Shown here one piece after another: positions 34,629 to 43,283 of a stretch of 64,000 bases of DNA. Every line of letters starts with the position of its first letter. Positions within the stretch are counted from its first letter, which is position 1. Position numbers and translations under genes: made by a program. The notes below the pieces were generated by a model. It made no database searches and was not told where the DNA came from. It was given only the letters and a program-made list of their open reading frames with translations. Source of the stretch: JBGTFE01 sp036403235 (GTDB lineage: Bacteria > Acidobacteriota > Blastocatellia > Pyrinomonadales > Pyrinomonadaceae); NCBI GenBank assembly GCA_036403235.1, contig DASWRI010000007.1, forward strand, positions 1 to 64,000. Direction: 5' to 3'.

Positions 34629-36109
34629 AGATTTTTGTAATTTATTATCAGATTATAAAATTTTTCGTGGCGCGCGCGCGCTTTTCGATAAATTGCATTT
34701 CGACTTTTATCAAACTCGAATTCCCGGCCTTTCGGCGTTTCCAAATCTGCAATGCTTTCTATTTTGCCAATTGTTTCGAGCGCAAGCAAAACCGCGCCGC
34801 GAGAAGATGCTTCGCGAACGTCGGGCAAAGACAGATTTTGCCTGAGAACGTCGGCGATTATCTGCGTCCAGACGGGCGATTCGCGCAGAGCGCCGCCCGA
34901 GGCGATAATTTCTCGAATTTTTACGACCGTTTTTAACTGGTCGAAGATTTCGGCGAAGCGGAAAGCGACCGATTCGAGCGCGGCCTGCACAATATCAATC
35001 GCGTCGGTGCTCGTTTTTAATCCTAAAATCGCGCCGCGAGCCGTTTCGTTATAGCCCGTACTGCGTTCGCCGGCGAGAAAAGGAAGAAAAATCAGATTGT
35101 GCGCATCGGGCGCGCGGCGGGCGATTTCGGCTTCGACGATGTCGTCCGTTTTATTAATTTTATGCGTTTCCTTGAGCCATCGATAAAGCCCGCCGCCGTC
35201 GGAAAGCGCGCCGCCGATGATGATTCTTTCGCGGTCGATGCGGTAACACCACAAGCCTCCGGGGATTTTCGCGGGCGGCGCGCCGGGATAGGCGACGCGT
35301 ATCGCGCCCGATGTTCCAATCATCAGCGCGGCTTTTGATTTCTCCGCGCAGCCCGCGCCGACGTTGTTGGCCGCGCCGTCGCCGACGCCTAAAAACCATT
35401 CGGCGTTTTTCAATCTTTCCCAGCGCCCGGCGTAAAGCTTTTTTAATCGAAAAGTTTGCGCGTCCCGGACGACGATTTCGGGCAAATTTCGGCTTTTGAT
35501 TTTTAGAAATTTGAGCAATTCCGCGTCCCAGGCGCATTTTCGAATGTCGAAAATTCCGGTTCCGGACGCCATCGAAACGCTCGTTTGCGCTTGGTCGAAA
35601 AGCTTCAGCGCGGCGTAATCGCTGAACGAAAGCCATTTTTCCGTTTTCCGGAAAATTGTCGGGAAATCCTTTTTGAGCCAGAGCAGCTTTGCCGTCCAGT
35701 AGCTTGAATGAAAACGCGCGCCGGTTCGATTGTGCATTTCGGCCTCGTCCAGTTTTTCTCTTAAAACTGAAACGTATTTGGCCGCGCGATTTTCCGCCCA
35801 GCCGAAAACTTTCGTCGTCGGCTTGCCTTTAATATCGATGCCGACCAGGCTGTGCCAGAACGAGGAAGTCGCGACATACCCGATTTCGCCCTTTACGTTT
35901 TCCGCTTTTTTTAAAACGTCGTCGATGGCCGCGACGATTTGCGAAAAAGCTTCGGCCGCGTCGATTTCCGCGCCGCCATCATCGGTCGCCGTCAAAACGC
36001 GCTCGTTTTTTACAAAAGTTGCGGGCAAAGCCTCGCCTTTCGCATCGTAAATCGCGGCGCGAACGCTCGAAGTTCCGATGTCTAAAGCTAAAATAAAAGG
36101 CGAGTTCAT
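34625..36109 (-). CDS. FGGY carbohydrate kinase, gluconate/pentulose type
   Basis: 494 residues of the FGGY family: ALDIGTSSVRAAIYD at the N-terminus, GVGDGAANNVGAGC near 245, FLPFLAGERSTGYNETARG, and the late IIASGGALRESPVWTQIIAD. The long insert with the tandem Trp-Leu-Ser-Phe (EKWLSFSDYAALKLF) is common in gluconokinases and pentulokinases. ATGA overlap with tkt ties its product to the pentose phosphate pathway, so gluconate or a pentulose is the likely substrate, though not certain. The operon starts here. Confidence 0.88.
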   Translation of the reverse strand: MNSPFILALDIGTSSVRAAIYDAKGEALPATFVKNERVLTATDDGGAEIDAAEAFSQIVAAIDDVLKKAENVKGEIGYVATSSFWHSLVGIDIKGKPTTKVFGWAENRAAKYVSVLREKLDEAEMHNRTGARFHSSYWTAKLLWLKKDFPTIFRKTEKWLSFSDYAALKLFDQAQTSVSMASGTGIFDIRKCAWDAELLKFLKIKSRNLPEIVVRDAQTFRLKKLYAGRWERLKNAEWFLGVGDGAANNVGAGCAEKSKAALMIGTSGAIRVAYPGAPPAKIPGGLWCYRIDRERIIIGGALSDGGGLYRWLKETHKINKTDDIVEAEIARRAPDAHNLIFLPFLAGERSTGYNETARGAILGLKTSTDAIDIVQAALESVAFRFAEIFDQLKTVVKIREIIASGGALRESPVWTQIIADVLRQNLSLPDVREASSRGAVLLALETIGKIESIADLETPKGREFEFDKSRNAIYRKARARHEKFYNLIINYKNL

Positions 36110-36196
36110 TTTTCGATTAAATTTCAGATAAGTTTAATTGAAAACCGGCGCTAAAGAAAGGAGTAATCATGTGAAAATTTAGAACGAAAGCCGCTT

Positions 36197-36230
36197 TTTC
36201 GCTTTTCACTTTTCACTTTTCACTTTTCGC
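36197..36230. repeat. tandem CTTTTCACTTTT words
   Basis: Four close copies of a 10-nt TTTTCACTTT-like word lie between the kinase gene and the zinc-ribbon protein gene. The word is the same as in the inverted repeats at 10620-10665 and 12406-12442. Confidence 0.6.
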
Positions 36231-36303
36231 ATTTTTGCGTTATTATAATCAGCAAAATTCACTCGTAAAAAATGTCTCTGTCCAAAAGGAGTTTTTAAGA
36301 AAA

Positions 36304-37173
36304 ATGAAAAAATGTCAGACCTGTGGTCAAGAAAATGCGGATACGATGCGGTTTTGCGTCGAATGCGGCGCGACTCTGCCCGACGCGCCGATAGTCGTTA
36401 ATTTCGGCGGAGGCGGAAGCGGCGCCGGACAGACGAGTCCTTTCGGCGAACCGCCGCCGACGCAAGTCAGCAGCGGCAAGGGAAATTTCGGGAATTTTCC
36501 GAATCAGTATTCAAACGTTCCGCCACCGCCAAAGCGAAGCAACAAAAAGGTTTATTTGATAATCGGCGGTATTTTAGTTTTATTTCTGCTGGTTTTTATC
36601 GCCGGCGCGGCGGTCATCGGGTATAACCTGATGAAAAACGACATCGTCTCTAATCCGACGCCGACGCCCGCTTCACCGACGCCGACTTCTTCAAAATCGC
36701 CTAACGCGAGCCCGACGAAATCAACGTCGCCGTCGCCGACTTCGAGCTCTTCGCCCGACGATACGCCGGCAAAAACTTCGGACGCGAGCGTTGACCTCGG
36801 ACGCGTTTGGGTCGATTATGACGTAACCGAAAAAGGCAAAAACGGAATGCGCGTCCACATTAAATTTACGGTTCACAAATTGAAAGACACCGATTCTTAT
36901 CTGGCTATCTATTTTGAAAAGCAAAATGGCGATAAGCTTTTTACAAACAACAAGGAATACCGAAGCAAAGACGGTCAGGTCGCCGTCTTTAAATCCCTGA
37001 AACCGGCTTACGACGACACCGTCTACGAAGACGCGCAGCTTTTTATTCCGTATAGCGAGTTTAATCTGGATAAGGGAAAATACAATCTGAAGATGGACAT
37101 CGACGTAATTTATGAAAACGGCGATTTAATCCAGCACGTCGATTATCACGAGTTTGAATACACGGAAAGTTAG
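36304..37173 (+). CDS. zinc-ribbon membrane protein
   Basis: 289 residues from the ATG at 36304, where the zinc ribbon begins (Cys4, Cys7, Cys18, Cys21: CQTCGQ and CVECGAT). A Gly/Pro-rich linker leads to one transmembrane helix at about 83-106 (VYLIIGGILVLFLLVFIAGA), then a Ser/Thr/Pro-rich linker, and an extracytoplasmic beta-rich domain (150-289: VWVDYDVTEKGKNGMRVHIK, SLKPAYDDTVYEDAQLFIPY). The architecture fits a sensor or signal-transducing membrane protein; no catalytic domain is seen. Its stop overlaps the DUF2071 gene by 4 bp on the other strand. Confidence 0.82.
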   Translation: MKKCQTCGQENADTMRFCVECGATLPDAPIVVNFGGGGSGAGQTSPFGEPPPTQVSSGKGNFGNFPNQYSNVPPPPKRSNKKVYLIIGGILVLFLLVFIAGAAVIGYNLMKNDIVSNPTPTPASPTPTSSKSPNASPTKSTSPSPTSSSSPDDTPAKTSDASVDLGRVWVDYDVTEKGKNGMRVHIKFTVHKLKDTDSYLAIYFEKQNGDKLFTNNKEYRSKDGQVAVFKSLKPAYDDTVYEDAQLFIPYSEFNLDKGKYNLKMDIDVIYENGDLIQHVDYHEFEYTES

Positions 37174-37874
37174 ACGATTAATTTCGCGCCTTTATAAACC
37201 GCAATTTCCGAGCCTTCGGCAAGAAGAACGGAGTGCGGTTTTTCTTTTGCCAGAAAAGCGAATTTTTCGCCGTATGTGAAAGCGAAATCTACGTTTATCT
37301 CGGTGTTTCGCGCTTCGAACAAATTCCATTTCGGGTGCTCGACCTTGTATTCGTCCGTACGAGATTCGCCTCGTTTTGTATATCCCCAGTAATGCTCGAT
37401 GATAAACGCGCCGTGCGAATTTTCCGCCGGAACGCCCGCGCTTTCGCCTTTTTCAACCTTGACGCGATTCGTCTTTCCGGCTTTCGTCCACGAATATGCA
37501 AACGCCGCGTCGGATTCGTCGAGACGCATCTGCCATGTTTCGTAAGGCTCGCCGTAAAACGTGCGGGCGACGAGCGAAATGGCGAAACGCGGCACGATTT
37601 CCTTTATAAAAACGACGCCGCGCCTGACTTCGCCGCCGATTTCGCAGCTGACATAAAAGCGCAGATTTACTTCAAGAAAATCGATATGAAAGGGAATTCT
37701 GAAATTTAAGACGCGCGTGTCGAAAAACTTAAAGGCGACGAGACTGACGAAACATTCACCGTTGAATAAATCCAAATTCGTTCCGCGCGGCACAAATTCC
37801 TGCAAGACTTTCGGCTCGACACTATAATTTGCCATCACCAAATCGAGCCATTTCGCCGTCAGAAATTTTCTCAT
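37170..37874 (-). CDS. DUF2071 family protein
   Basis: 234 residues, recognisable as the DUF2071 (YqjF-like) family from MRKFLTAKWLDLVMANY, VPRGTNLDLFNGECFVSLVA, VVFIKEIVPRFAI and FIIEHYWGYTKRGESRTDEY. The fold is related to acetoacetate decarboxylase but the role is unknown. It converges with the zinc-ribbon gene and is followed by no terminator in the overlap. Confidence 0.9.
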   Translation of the reverse strand: MRKFLTAKWLDLVMANYSVEPKVLQEFVPRGTNLDLFNGECFVSLVAFKFFDTRVLNFRIPFHIDFLEVNLRFYVSCEIGGEVRRGVVFIKEIVPRFAISLVARTFYGEPYETWQMRLDESDAAFAYSWTKAGKTNRVKVEKGESAGVPAENSHGAFIIEHYWGYTKRGESRTDEYKVEHPKWNLFEARNTEINVDFAFTYGEKFAFLAKEKPHSVLLAEGSEIAVYKGAKLIV

Positions 37875-37888
37875 AAGAATAAATTTTC

Positions 37889-38035
37889 GCCCGCGAAAGC
37901 GCGCGGAAAAGATAAAAAAAGGAAGAAACTCACCACAGAGAAAAATTAAAACAAGATAAAATTATTTGTGTAGTTCGTGGCTTATTCTTCTGTGTGCTCT
38001 CTGTGATTCAATCTTTTCCGCGCGCTTTCGCGGGC
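37889..38035. repeat. palindrome with 25-bp perfect arms
   Basis: GCCCGCGAAAGCGCGCGGAA at 37889-37908 (arm extends to 37913) pairs exactly with 38011-38035. Between the arms lie words of the ACCACAGAG/CTCTGTG family (37934 on and 37991-38008), again in opposite orientations. It lies in the gap between the DUF962 gene and the DUF2071 gene, both on the minus strand. Confidence 0.9.
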
Positions 38036-38059
38036 AAATTATTTTTGCTTTCGCGAAAT

Positions 38060-38356
38060 TTACCCGAGAATTTTCTTAAACCACCAGCGCAGGCCAACAA
38101 AAAGAAAACGCCAGTCTTTAAAAAATTCGGGCGGCTTGCCTTCAAAATAATGTCCGATGAACTGCAGAATCCAGCCGGCGACAAAAAGGCCGACCGGCAC
38201 AATCCAAAAATTTTTGATAAAAAGCGCCAGGATAAAAAGCGGCAGCGAAAGCGCAATCATCGGAATTCCGATGGTATGCGTCAATTTATTAACCGGATGC
38301 TGATGACTGTGCGAATATTCTTCGACCCATTCTTCGGAAGTTTTATTGCCCAACAT
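38060..38356 (-). CDS. DUF962 (Mpo1-like) membrane protein
   Basis: 98 residues from MLGNKTSEEWVEEYSHSHQH (38356). The His-rich start with HPVNKLTHTIGIPMI and the second His motif FIGHYFEGKPPEFFKD match DUF962, whose yeast member Mpo1 oxidises 2-hydroxy fatty acids using iron. Three hydrophobic stretches are visible. It is the last gene of an operon with selB and DHFR; the DHFR stop lies 34 bp upstream. Confidence 0.9.
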   Translation of the reverse strand: MLGNKTSEEWVEEYSHSHQHPVNKLTHTIGIPMIALSLPLFILALFIKNFWIVPVGLFVAGWILQFIGHYFEGKPPEFFKDWRFLFVGLRWWFKKILG

Positions 38357-38390
38357 AAATTTGCTCCTTTTGCGCGATTTTACAACTATT

Positions 38391-38864
38391 TCACTTTTTT
38401 GCAAAAAATTTCACGCGTAAATCATCTTCCAGTTCTTTCGTTTCTTCTAATTCGAAAGTTTCCAGAAAATCTTTCGGCATAAAAACGTCGGCGTCTTTGA
38501 TTGTTTCGGGAATTTCCGTGACAATCCATTTTTCAATCGCGTCCGCGAAATTTTGATACGTCGCCGCGCCGCCGATGATGTATAAATCACAACTTAAATA
38601 TTTTGATAAAGCGAGAACTTGCGCTTTGCTCCGCAGAAGCAAAACGTTCGGCTGATTTTCGATGTTTGCCGAGCGGCTCAAAACGATGTTCAAACGCTTC
38701 GGCAGAGGTTTCTCGATTGACTGCCACGTGTTAAATCCCATGACGACCGCATGCCCGACGGTCGTTTGCTTAAAAAAACGCAAATCCGCGGAATAATGCC
38801 ACGGCAGTTTTTTGTCCTTGCCGATAGCGAAGTTTTTGGCGATGGCTACAATTCCCGCAATCAT
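38391..38864 (-). CDS. folA: dihydrofolate reductase
   Basis: 157 residues. The start IAGIVAIAKNFAIGKDKKLP, WHYSADLRFFKQTTVGHAVV, GFNTWQSIEKPLPKRLN and YIIGGAATYQ are the standard DHFR landmarks; the active-site Asp lies in SADLRFFK. It reduces dihydrofolate with NADPH. It begins 8 bp after the selB stop, so translation is probably coupled. Thymidylate synthase is not in the window. Confidence 0.93.
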   Translation of the reverse strand: MIAGIVAIAKNFAIGKDKKLPWHYSADLRFFKQTTVGHAVVMGFNTWQSIEKPLPKRLNIVLSRSANIENQPNVLLLRSKAQVLALSKYLSCDLYIIGGAATYQNFADAIEKWIVTEIPETIKDADVFMPKDFLETFELEETKELEDDLRVKFFAKK

Positions 38865-38872
38865 AAATTTAA

Positions 38873-40783
38873 TTATAAAATCAAACGCTTATCGCCCGCA
38901 CGCCTCGTTATGCGTTCGCGGTCGAAATATTCGAGTAGCGGAATCGCGTATTTGCGCGAAACGCCCGCCATCGCCTTAAACACGGCGACATCAATCAAAC
39001 GGTCGGGCGCGCGGCCGGCGAAATCTTTCAGTTTTTTTACCAATTCATCAATCGTTTCTCTGTAAAAATAAAATTCTTCCGTCACTTTGACGACTTCGCC
39101 CGCATTTATCAGCAGTTGAAAAATTTTGCGCGCCGTTTCCCGGCCGAGCTTCGTGCTGCCGACGGCTTCGCTTAGAGCGTCTTCGAGCTTCGGCGCTTCG
39201 AGTTTTGCGTTTTTGTAGATTTTCTCCAAATTTGCGCGCAAAGTTTTTTCTTCGTTTGATAATTCGAGATTGTGCGACAAGAGGCGGACGATGTCTTTTT
39301 CCGAGACGATTTTTTCTTTCAAATTGGCGAGAATCGCTTTAAATATTTCCGGCGCGAGATGAGCAAAGATTTTTTCGCGCAGAGTTTCGCGCAAAATGCC
39401 GCGAGCGAGCGGTTCGCGACGATGATGATTTTCGATTTCCTCAAGAGTTTTCGTCTTTAAGTTTTCAAACGGCGTTCGCGCGACGAAAAAATTTTCGGCC
39501 TCGATAATCGACTTTTTTTCGATATTTTCGTCAATCGCTTTTTGCATAATTTCGGCCCGCCAACCGGTTCGCGCCTGTAAATCGGCAAACGTCAGACCGC
39601 GCTCGCCGGCGGTTTCGAGAAAAAGCTTCGCCTGCCGTGATTTGTCGGCCGCGATTAAATTTTGCAGATATTCCCTGACGTTTTCCGTATCTTTCCGGCG
39701 ATGCCTCGTGGCCAAAGCGTCGAGCACGCGGCCGCCCGCAATCGTGATTTGCGGCGAATAAGAGCGGATGATAAATCGCTCGCCGGGAACGGTGACAATC
39801 GGCGTTTCGAGCCGGAGCTGCGCGAAATTTTTCTCGCCCGGAGCGATTTCGCCGGCTTCGTTTAAAATCTGAACGCGCGCCAGAGCTTCGATGGTACCGA
39901 TGTGGACGCGAACTCGCTGGCGCGATTTGAGACTGCGTTTGGCTTCCTTTAAAACCTCGATTTCGGCGTCGAAAATCTGCGTCGGACGCAAAACGCCCCG
40001 TTCGCACAAAATCATTCCGCGCTCGATTTCCGCGTGTTCGACGCCGCCCAAGTTGACGGCCGTTCGCTGTCCGGCGTGCGCCGCCGCGACCGTTTTACCG
40101 TATGTTTGAAGCCCGCGGACACGAACCTTTTTCCCGTCCGGAAGAATTTCCATTTCGTCGGCTTCCTTGATTTCGCCCGAAATCAAAGTTCCCGTAACGA
40201 CCGCGCCGAAGCCTTTCACGGAAAACGAGCGGTCGACGGGAAGACGCGTGATGTTCTCGTTTCGGCGGGCGGGAATTTTTCGCGCCGTCTCGAGCAGAAT
40301 TTTTTTTAATTCTTCGACGCCTTCGCCCGTTTTGGCGCTGACGGCGACGACGGGCGCGTTTTCGAGAAACGAGTTTTCGACCAACTCCGCCGTCTCCAAC
40401 TTGACGAGCTCGAGCAATTCTTCGTCGATTAAATCTTTTTTCGTCAGAACGACGATTCCGTTTTTTGTCTCTAATAGGCGGCAAATCTCAAAATGCTCGC
40501 GCGTTTGCGGCATTACGCCTTCGTCCGCGGCGATGACGAGCAAAACAAAATCGATGCCGCTTGCTCCGGCGAGCATATTTTTGACAAATCGCTCGTGTCC
40601 CGGAACATCGACAAAACCGATTCTCAAGTCATCCAAATCGAGCTCGGCAAAACCCAAATCAATTGTGATGCCGCGCCGTTGTTCTTCGGGCAGACGGTCG
40701 GCGTTGACGCCGGTTAAAATTTTAACCAGCGCCGTTTTCCCGTGGTCGATATGTCCGGCCGTGCCGACGATTATGTCTAACAA
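38873..40783 (-). CDS. selB: selenocysteine-specific elongation factor SelB
   Basis: 636 residues. The GTPase domain (1-170) has GTAGHIDHGKTAL, DVPGHERFVKNML and TKKD, with the SelB-type EEQRRGITIDLGFAEL. Domains II and III (about 175-345) have the SelB pattern rather than EF-Tu. The C-terminal half holds winged-helix repeats that bind SECIS hairpins, ending RKYAIPLLEYFDRERITRRA. It delivers Sec-tRNA to UGA codons. No selA, selC, selD or selenoprotein gene is in the window. It leads an operon with DHFR and DUF962. Confidence 0.95.
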   Translation of the reverse strand: MLDIIVGTAGHIDHGKTALVKILTGVNADRLPEEQRRGITIDLGFAELDLDDLRIGFVDVPGHERFVKNMLAGASGIDFVLLVIAADEGVMPQTREHFEICRLLETKNGIVVLTKKDLIDEELLELVKLETAELVENSFLENAPVVAVSAKTGEGVEELKKILLETARKIPARRNENITRLPVDRSFSVKGFGAVVTGTLISGEIKEADEMEILPDGKKVRVRGLQTYGKTVAAAHAGQRTAVNLGGVEHAEIERGMILCERGVLRPTQIFDAEIEVLKEAKRSLKSRQRVRVHIGTIEALARVQILNEAGEIAPGEKNFAQLRLETPIVTVPGERFIIRSYSPQITIAGGRVLDALATRHRRKDTENVREYLQNLIAADKSRQAKLFLETAGERGLTFADLQARTGWRAEIMQKAIDENIEKKSIIEAENFFVARTPFENLKTKTLEEIENHHRREPLARGILRETLREKIFAHLAPEIFKAILANLKEKIVSEKDIVRLLSHNLELSNEEKTLRANLEKIYKNAKLEAPKLEDALSEAVGSTKLGRETARKIFQLLINAGEVVKVTEEFYFYRETIDELVKKLKDFAGRAPDRLIDVAVFKAMAGVSRKYAIPLLEYFDRERITRRAGDKRLIL

Positions 40784-40790
40784 AATCGAA

Positions 40791-40916
40791 AGTCCGAAGT
40801 CTAAGGTCTAAAGTCTAAATCTTAAGTTTAGAGTTTAATCGCGAACAAAAAAAATCCAAAATCGAAATATTTTATTCGACTTTGGATTTTAGACTTTAGA
40901 CCTTAGACCTCGGACT
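40791..40916. repeat. palindrome with 29-bp arms
   Basis: AGTCCGAAGTCTAAGGTCTA (40791 on, arm to 40819) pairs with 40888-40916 with one mismatch. An inner pair (TCCAAAATCGAA with TTCGACTTTGGA) extends the fold. The right end overlaps the stop codon of the VWFA-protein gene. Confidence 0.88.
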
Positions 40917-43077
40917 ATTGCGTAATTTCAAATTCGATAAACTGCGTTGCGACGCGCGGTTTTCCGCCGCCTGTCCCGTCAAAAACGATTACCTGCAAAA
41001 TGTAGTTTCCGACTTCCAGATTTTTTCCGAGCGTCAGCGCGCCCGAAGCCTGGAGGCGCTGCAAATCAGTTTGTCCCTCAGTGCCGAGAGGAATTTTGCC
41101 GCCTTCAAAAACGACTTTCCCGTCGCGTATCAGGCGCATCTGAGTCTGCATCTGCGGCTTTTCGGGTTTGGAACTGAAAACGACGTAATTGTATTGAAGA
41201 ACGCTGCCGCGCGTGAAACGACGGACGGTCGAATCGAGAAAGGCGCTGCTCTGTTCGGCGATTTGAGCTTCGCCGAGCGAGATTTTTTTCCACTCGTCGG
41301 CTGTAAAATTGTCGAGAATGATATTTGAAAGCACGAGCTTTCTTTTCTTCAGGTTCGGAACTTCGATATATTGCGAAGCCGAGCCGATTGTATTGGCGGT
41401 TGTATCGCGCAGGGCGATGCGAAATTGATACGCCCCGGCTTTTTTAATCGGAACGGCGAGATTGTAAACAAAACCTTTTTTCAAAATATTTTGATAAACT
41501 CGCTCGCTGATTTCGACCGTGTAATTTTTGGAAAGCTTATCGACCGGAATGCCGTTGTCGCCGAAGGTCATCGCGATAATGTCAAAGCTGACCTTTCTTT
41601 TGCCGTCGGCAATCTCGACGAATTTCAAATCTTTCGCGTCGATGTAAACGAGCGCCCGAATATAATCGCCGCTCTTGGCGTCGTTTCCGTAAATCGGGTA
41701 AAGGCTCAAGTTTACGCCGCTCGCATTAAACGGCGAAGTCAAAGCGTTGACAAGCTTCTGCTGCGGGGTCTGCTCGGCGATTTTTTGAAATTTTTCATCC
41801 GTTACGCCGAAAAATCCGCTCCGGTATCTGACCTTCAAACCCGGACGTTTTACTTTTATTTCGAGTTTATTAAATTTGCTTTTTTTCGGGTCGAACGTGT
41901 CCGCGTCCGGCTGGTAGCCGAGCAGATAATAGCTCGATTGGTCTTCAACCGCTTTCAGCAAACCTTTATTGAGATTATTTTGATTGACGAACGGGAAACC
42001 GCCCGTCGCGTAGGCAAGATAACGAAGGCTTCCCTGCGTGTCGACAAATTCGTCGTTGCGTTCCTGCAACTGGGCTTCGACCGCATCCATACTCATTAAA
42101 AATGTGTTGTCGGCGGCCTGAAGCATGCCCGGACTGGACAAGCCGCGCGGGTCGAGCGTATAGATTATTACCGACGAGCGATTGGCCATATCGGCAAGAA
42201 ACTTGAGCGCGTAAAAAATCTGATTCGGCTCAAACGAAGTGCCTTTTTTGGTGATTGTTTGAAAACCTTCGCTAAAAAGCATCAGCGATTTTCTGCCCGG
42301 AAGCTCGCGCATTCCGCGAATAATGTAATTTAGAGAGCCGAGCGTGCCGACCGAAAAAGCATTGCTCCGAAATTCGTTAGCCTGCTCCTCGGCCTCCTTG
42401 CTCTGCTGCGCTCCGGCGACGGTGTTCATCTTTCCGTCGGCCGTTTCGCCGTTTAACTGGTCCATAAAATTCGGCGTAAGCGGCTCGATGGAGCTGATTC
42501 CAACGCGGCCTTCGAGGTTATATTTGATTTTGTCGATTGCCGCGAGCAAAAGGCGTTTGTCGGAAGTAAAAGACTGCATCGCGCCCGCGCCGCTTCCCGT
42601 TCGGAGAATGGCGACGAGGTCGCCTTCCTGCATCTGCTCGTTGATAAATTTTTTCAGGGATTTCTGAACCCAGAAGATGCTTTCAAAAGAAAGTCCCAAA
42701 TCGTCGACCACCAGCGCGTATGTCCGGCGGACGTCTTCCTGTTTTAATTTTACCGGCGGAATCGGAACGGCAATCTGACCTTTCGTATTGTTTTGCGCCG
42801 TGTTTTCGAGCTTTTTCGTCTGCGAATTGACCGAAACGAAAGAAAAGTTTGTAATCTCCTGTTTTTTGCCGTTTTCGTAAACTTCAAAATCTTCGGGCTT
42901 CAAATCCGTCACGATATTTCCGTCCTTGTCGGTGACGGTTACGTCAATCTGGATTAAAGTGGTCGAGATTTTTAAGTCCTGGTCGTCGCCGGGCGGTGGT
43001 GTGGCAGTCGGATTTTGAGCCAGTGCGGAAACTGCAAGCAAAGTTAATAAAAAGGTAATGAAAGCAAATCTTTTCAT
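40915..43077 (-). CDS. VWFA-related exported protein (acidobacterial type)
   Basis: 720 residues from the ATG at 43077, which has a CAGGAG ribosome site and opens into a signal peptide (FAFITFLLTLLAVSALAQ). The N-terminal part reads STTLIQIDVTVTDKDGNIVT and LKPEDFEVYENGKKQEI, typical of the VWFA-related acidobacterial domain. A von Willebrand factor A-like domain spans about 110-360 (YALVVDDLGLSFESIFW), with a rest (about 360-720) rich in beta strands. Such proteins are abundant in acidobacteria and are thought to act at the envelope; no enzymatic role is known. The gene ends inside the palindrome at 40888-40916. Confidence 0.93.
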   Translation of the reverse strand: MKRFAFITFLLTLLAVSALAQNPTATPPPGDDQDLKISTTLIQIDVTVTDKDGNIVTDLKPEDFEVYENGKKQEITNFSFVSVNSQTKKLENTAQNNTKGQIAVPIPPVKLKQEDVRRTYALVVDDLGLSFESIFWVQKSLKKFINEQMQEGDLVAILRTGSGAGAMQSFTSDKRLLLAAIDKIKYNLEGRVGISSIEPLTPNFMDQLNGETADGKMNTVAGAQQSKEAEEQANEFRSNAFSVGTLGSLNYIIRGMRELPGRKSLMLFSEGFQTITKKGTSFEPNQIFYALKFLADMANRSSVIIYTLDPRGLSSPGMLQAADNTFLMSMDAVEAQLQERNDEFVDTQGSLRYLAYATGGFPFVNQNNLNKGLLKAVEDQSSYYLLGYQPDADTFDPKKSKFNKLEIKVKRPGLKVRYRSGFFGVTDEKFQKIAEQTPQQKLVNALTSPFNASGVNLSLYPIYGNDAKSGDYIRALVYIDAKDLKFVEIADGKRKVSFDIIAMTFGDNGIPVDKLSKNYTVEISERVYQNILKKGFVYNLAVPIKKAGAYQFRIALRDTTANTIGSASQYIEVPNLKKRKLVLSNIILDNFTADEWKKISLGEAQIAEQSSAFLDSTVRRFTRGSVLQYNYVVFSSKPEKPQMQTQMRLIRDGKVVFEGGKIPLGTEGQTDLQRLQASGALTLGKNLEVGNYILQVIVFDGTGGGKPRVATQFIEFEITQ

Positions 43078-43190
43078 TTTTAACTCCTGAAATTTATTGT
43101 AAACGGATGCCTTTAACCAAACATTAGCTAATTTATAAAAAAAAGTCATCAATTTTTGAGAAATTTACTGCTCGGAGAAAGATTTTTCTC

Positions 43191-43257
43191 GGCCGGAAAA
43201 TCGAGTTTCTCGCTAAGAAAATTGAGTTTTCAGTCAGGAAAATTAAATTTTCCCGCG
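43191..43257. repeat. three tandem degenerate short palindromes
   Basis: Three ~20-nt units of the pattern GAAAATxxAxTTTxC follow each other (GGAAAATCGAGTTTCTCG, GAAAATTGAGTTTTC, GGAAAATTAAATTTTCC). They lie between the VWFA gene and the sigma-54 activator gene. The third is a near-perfect palindrome. Confidence 0.6.
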
Positions 43258-43283
43258 TGCTTTTGTCTAAAAACCTGTCGAGA

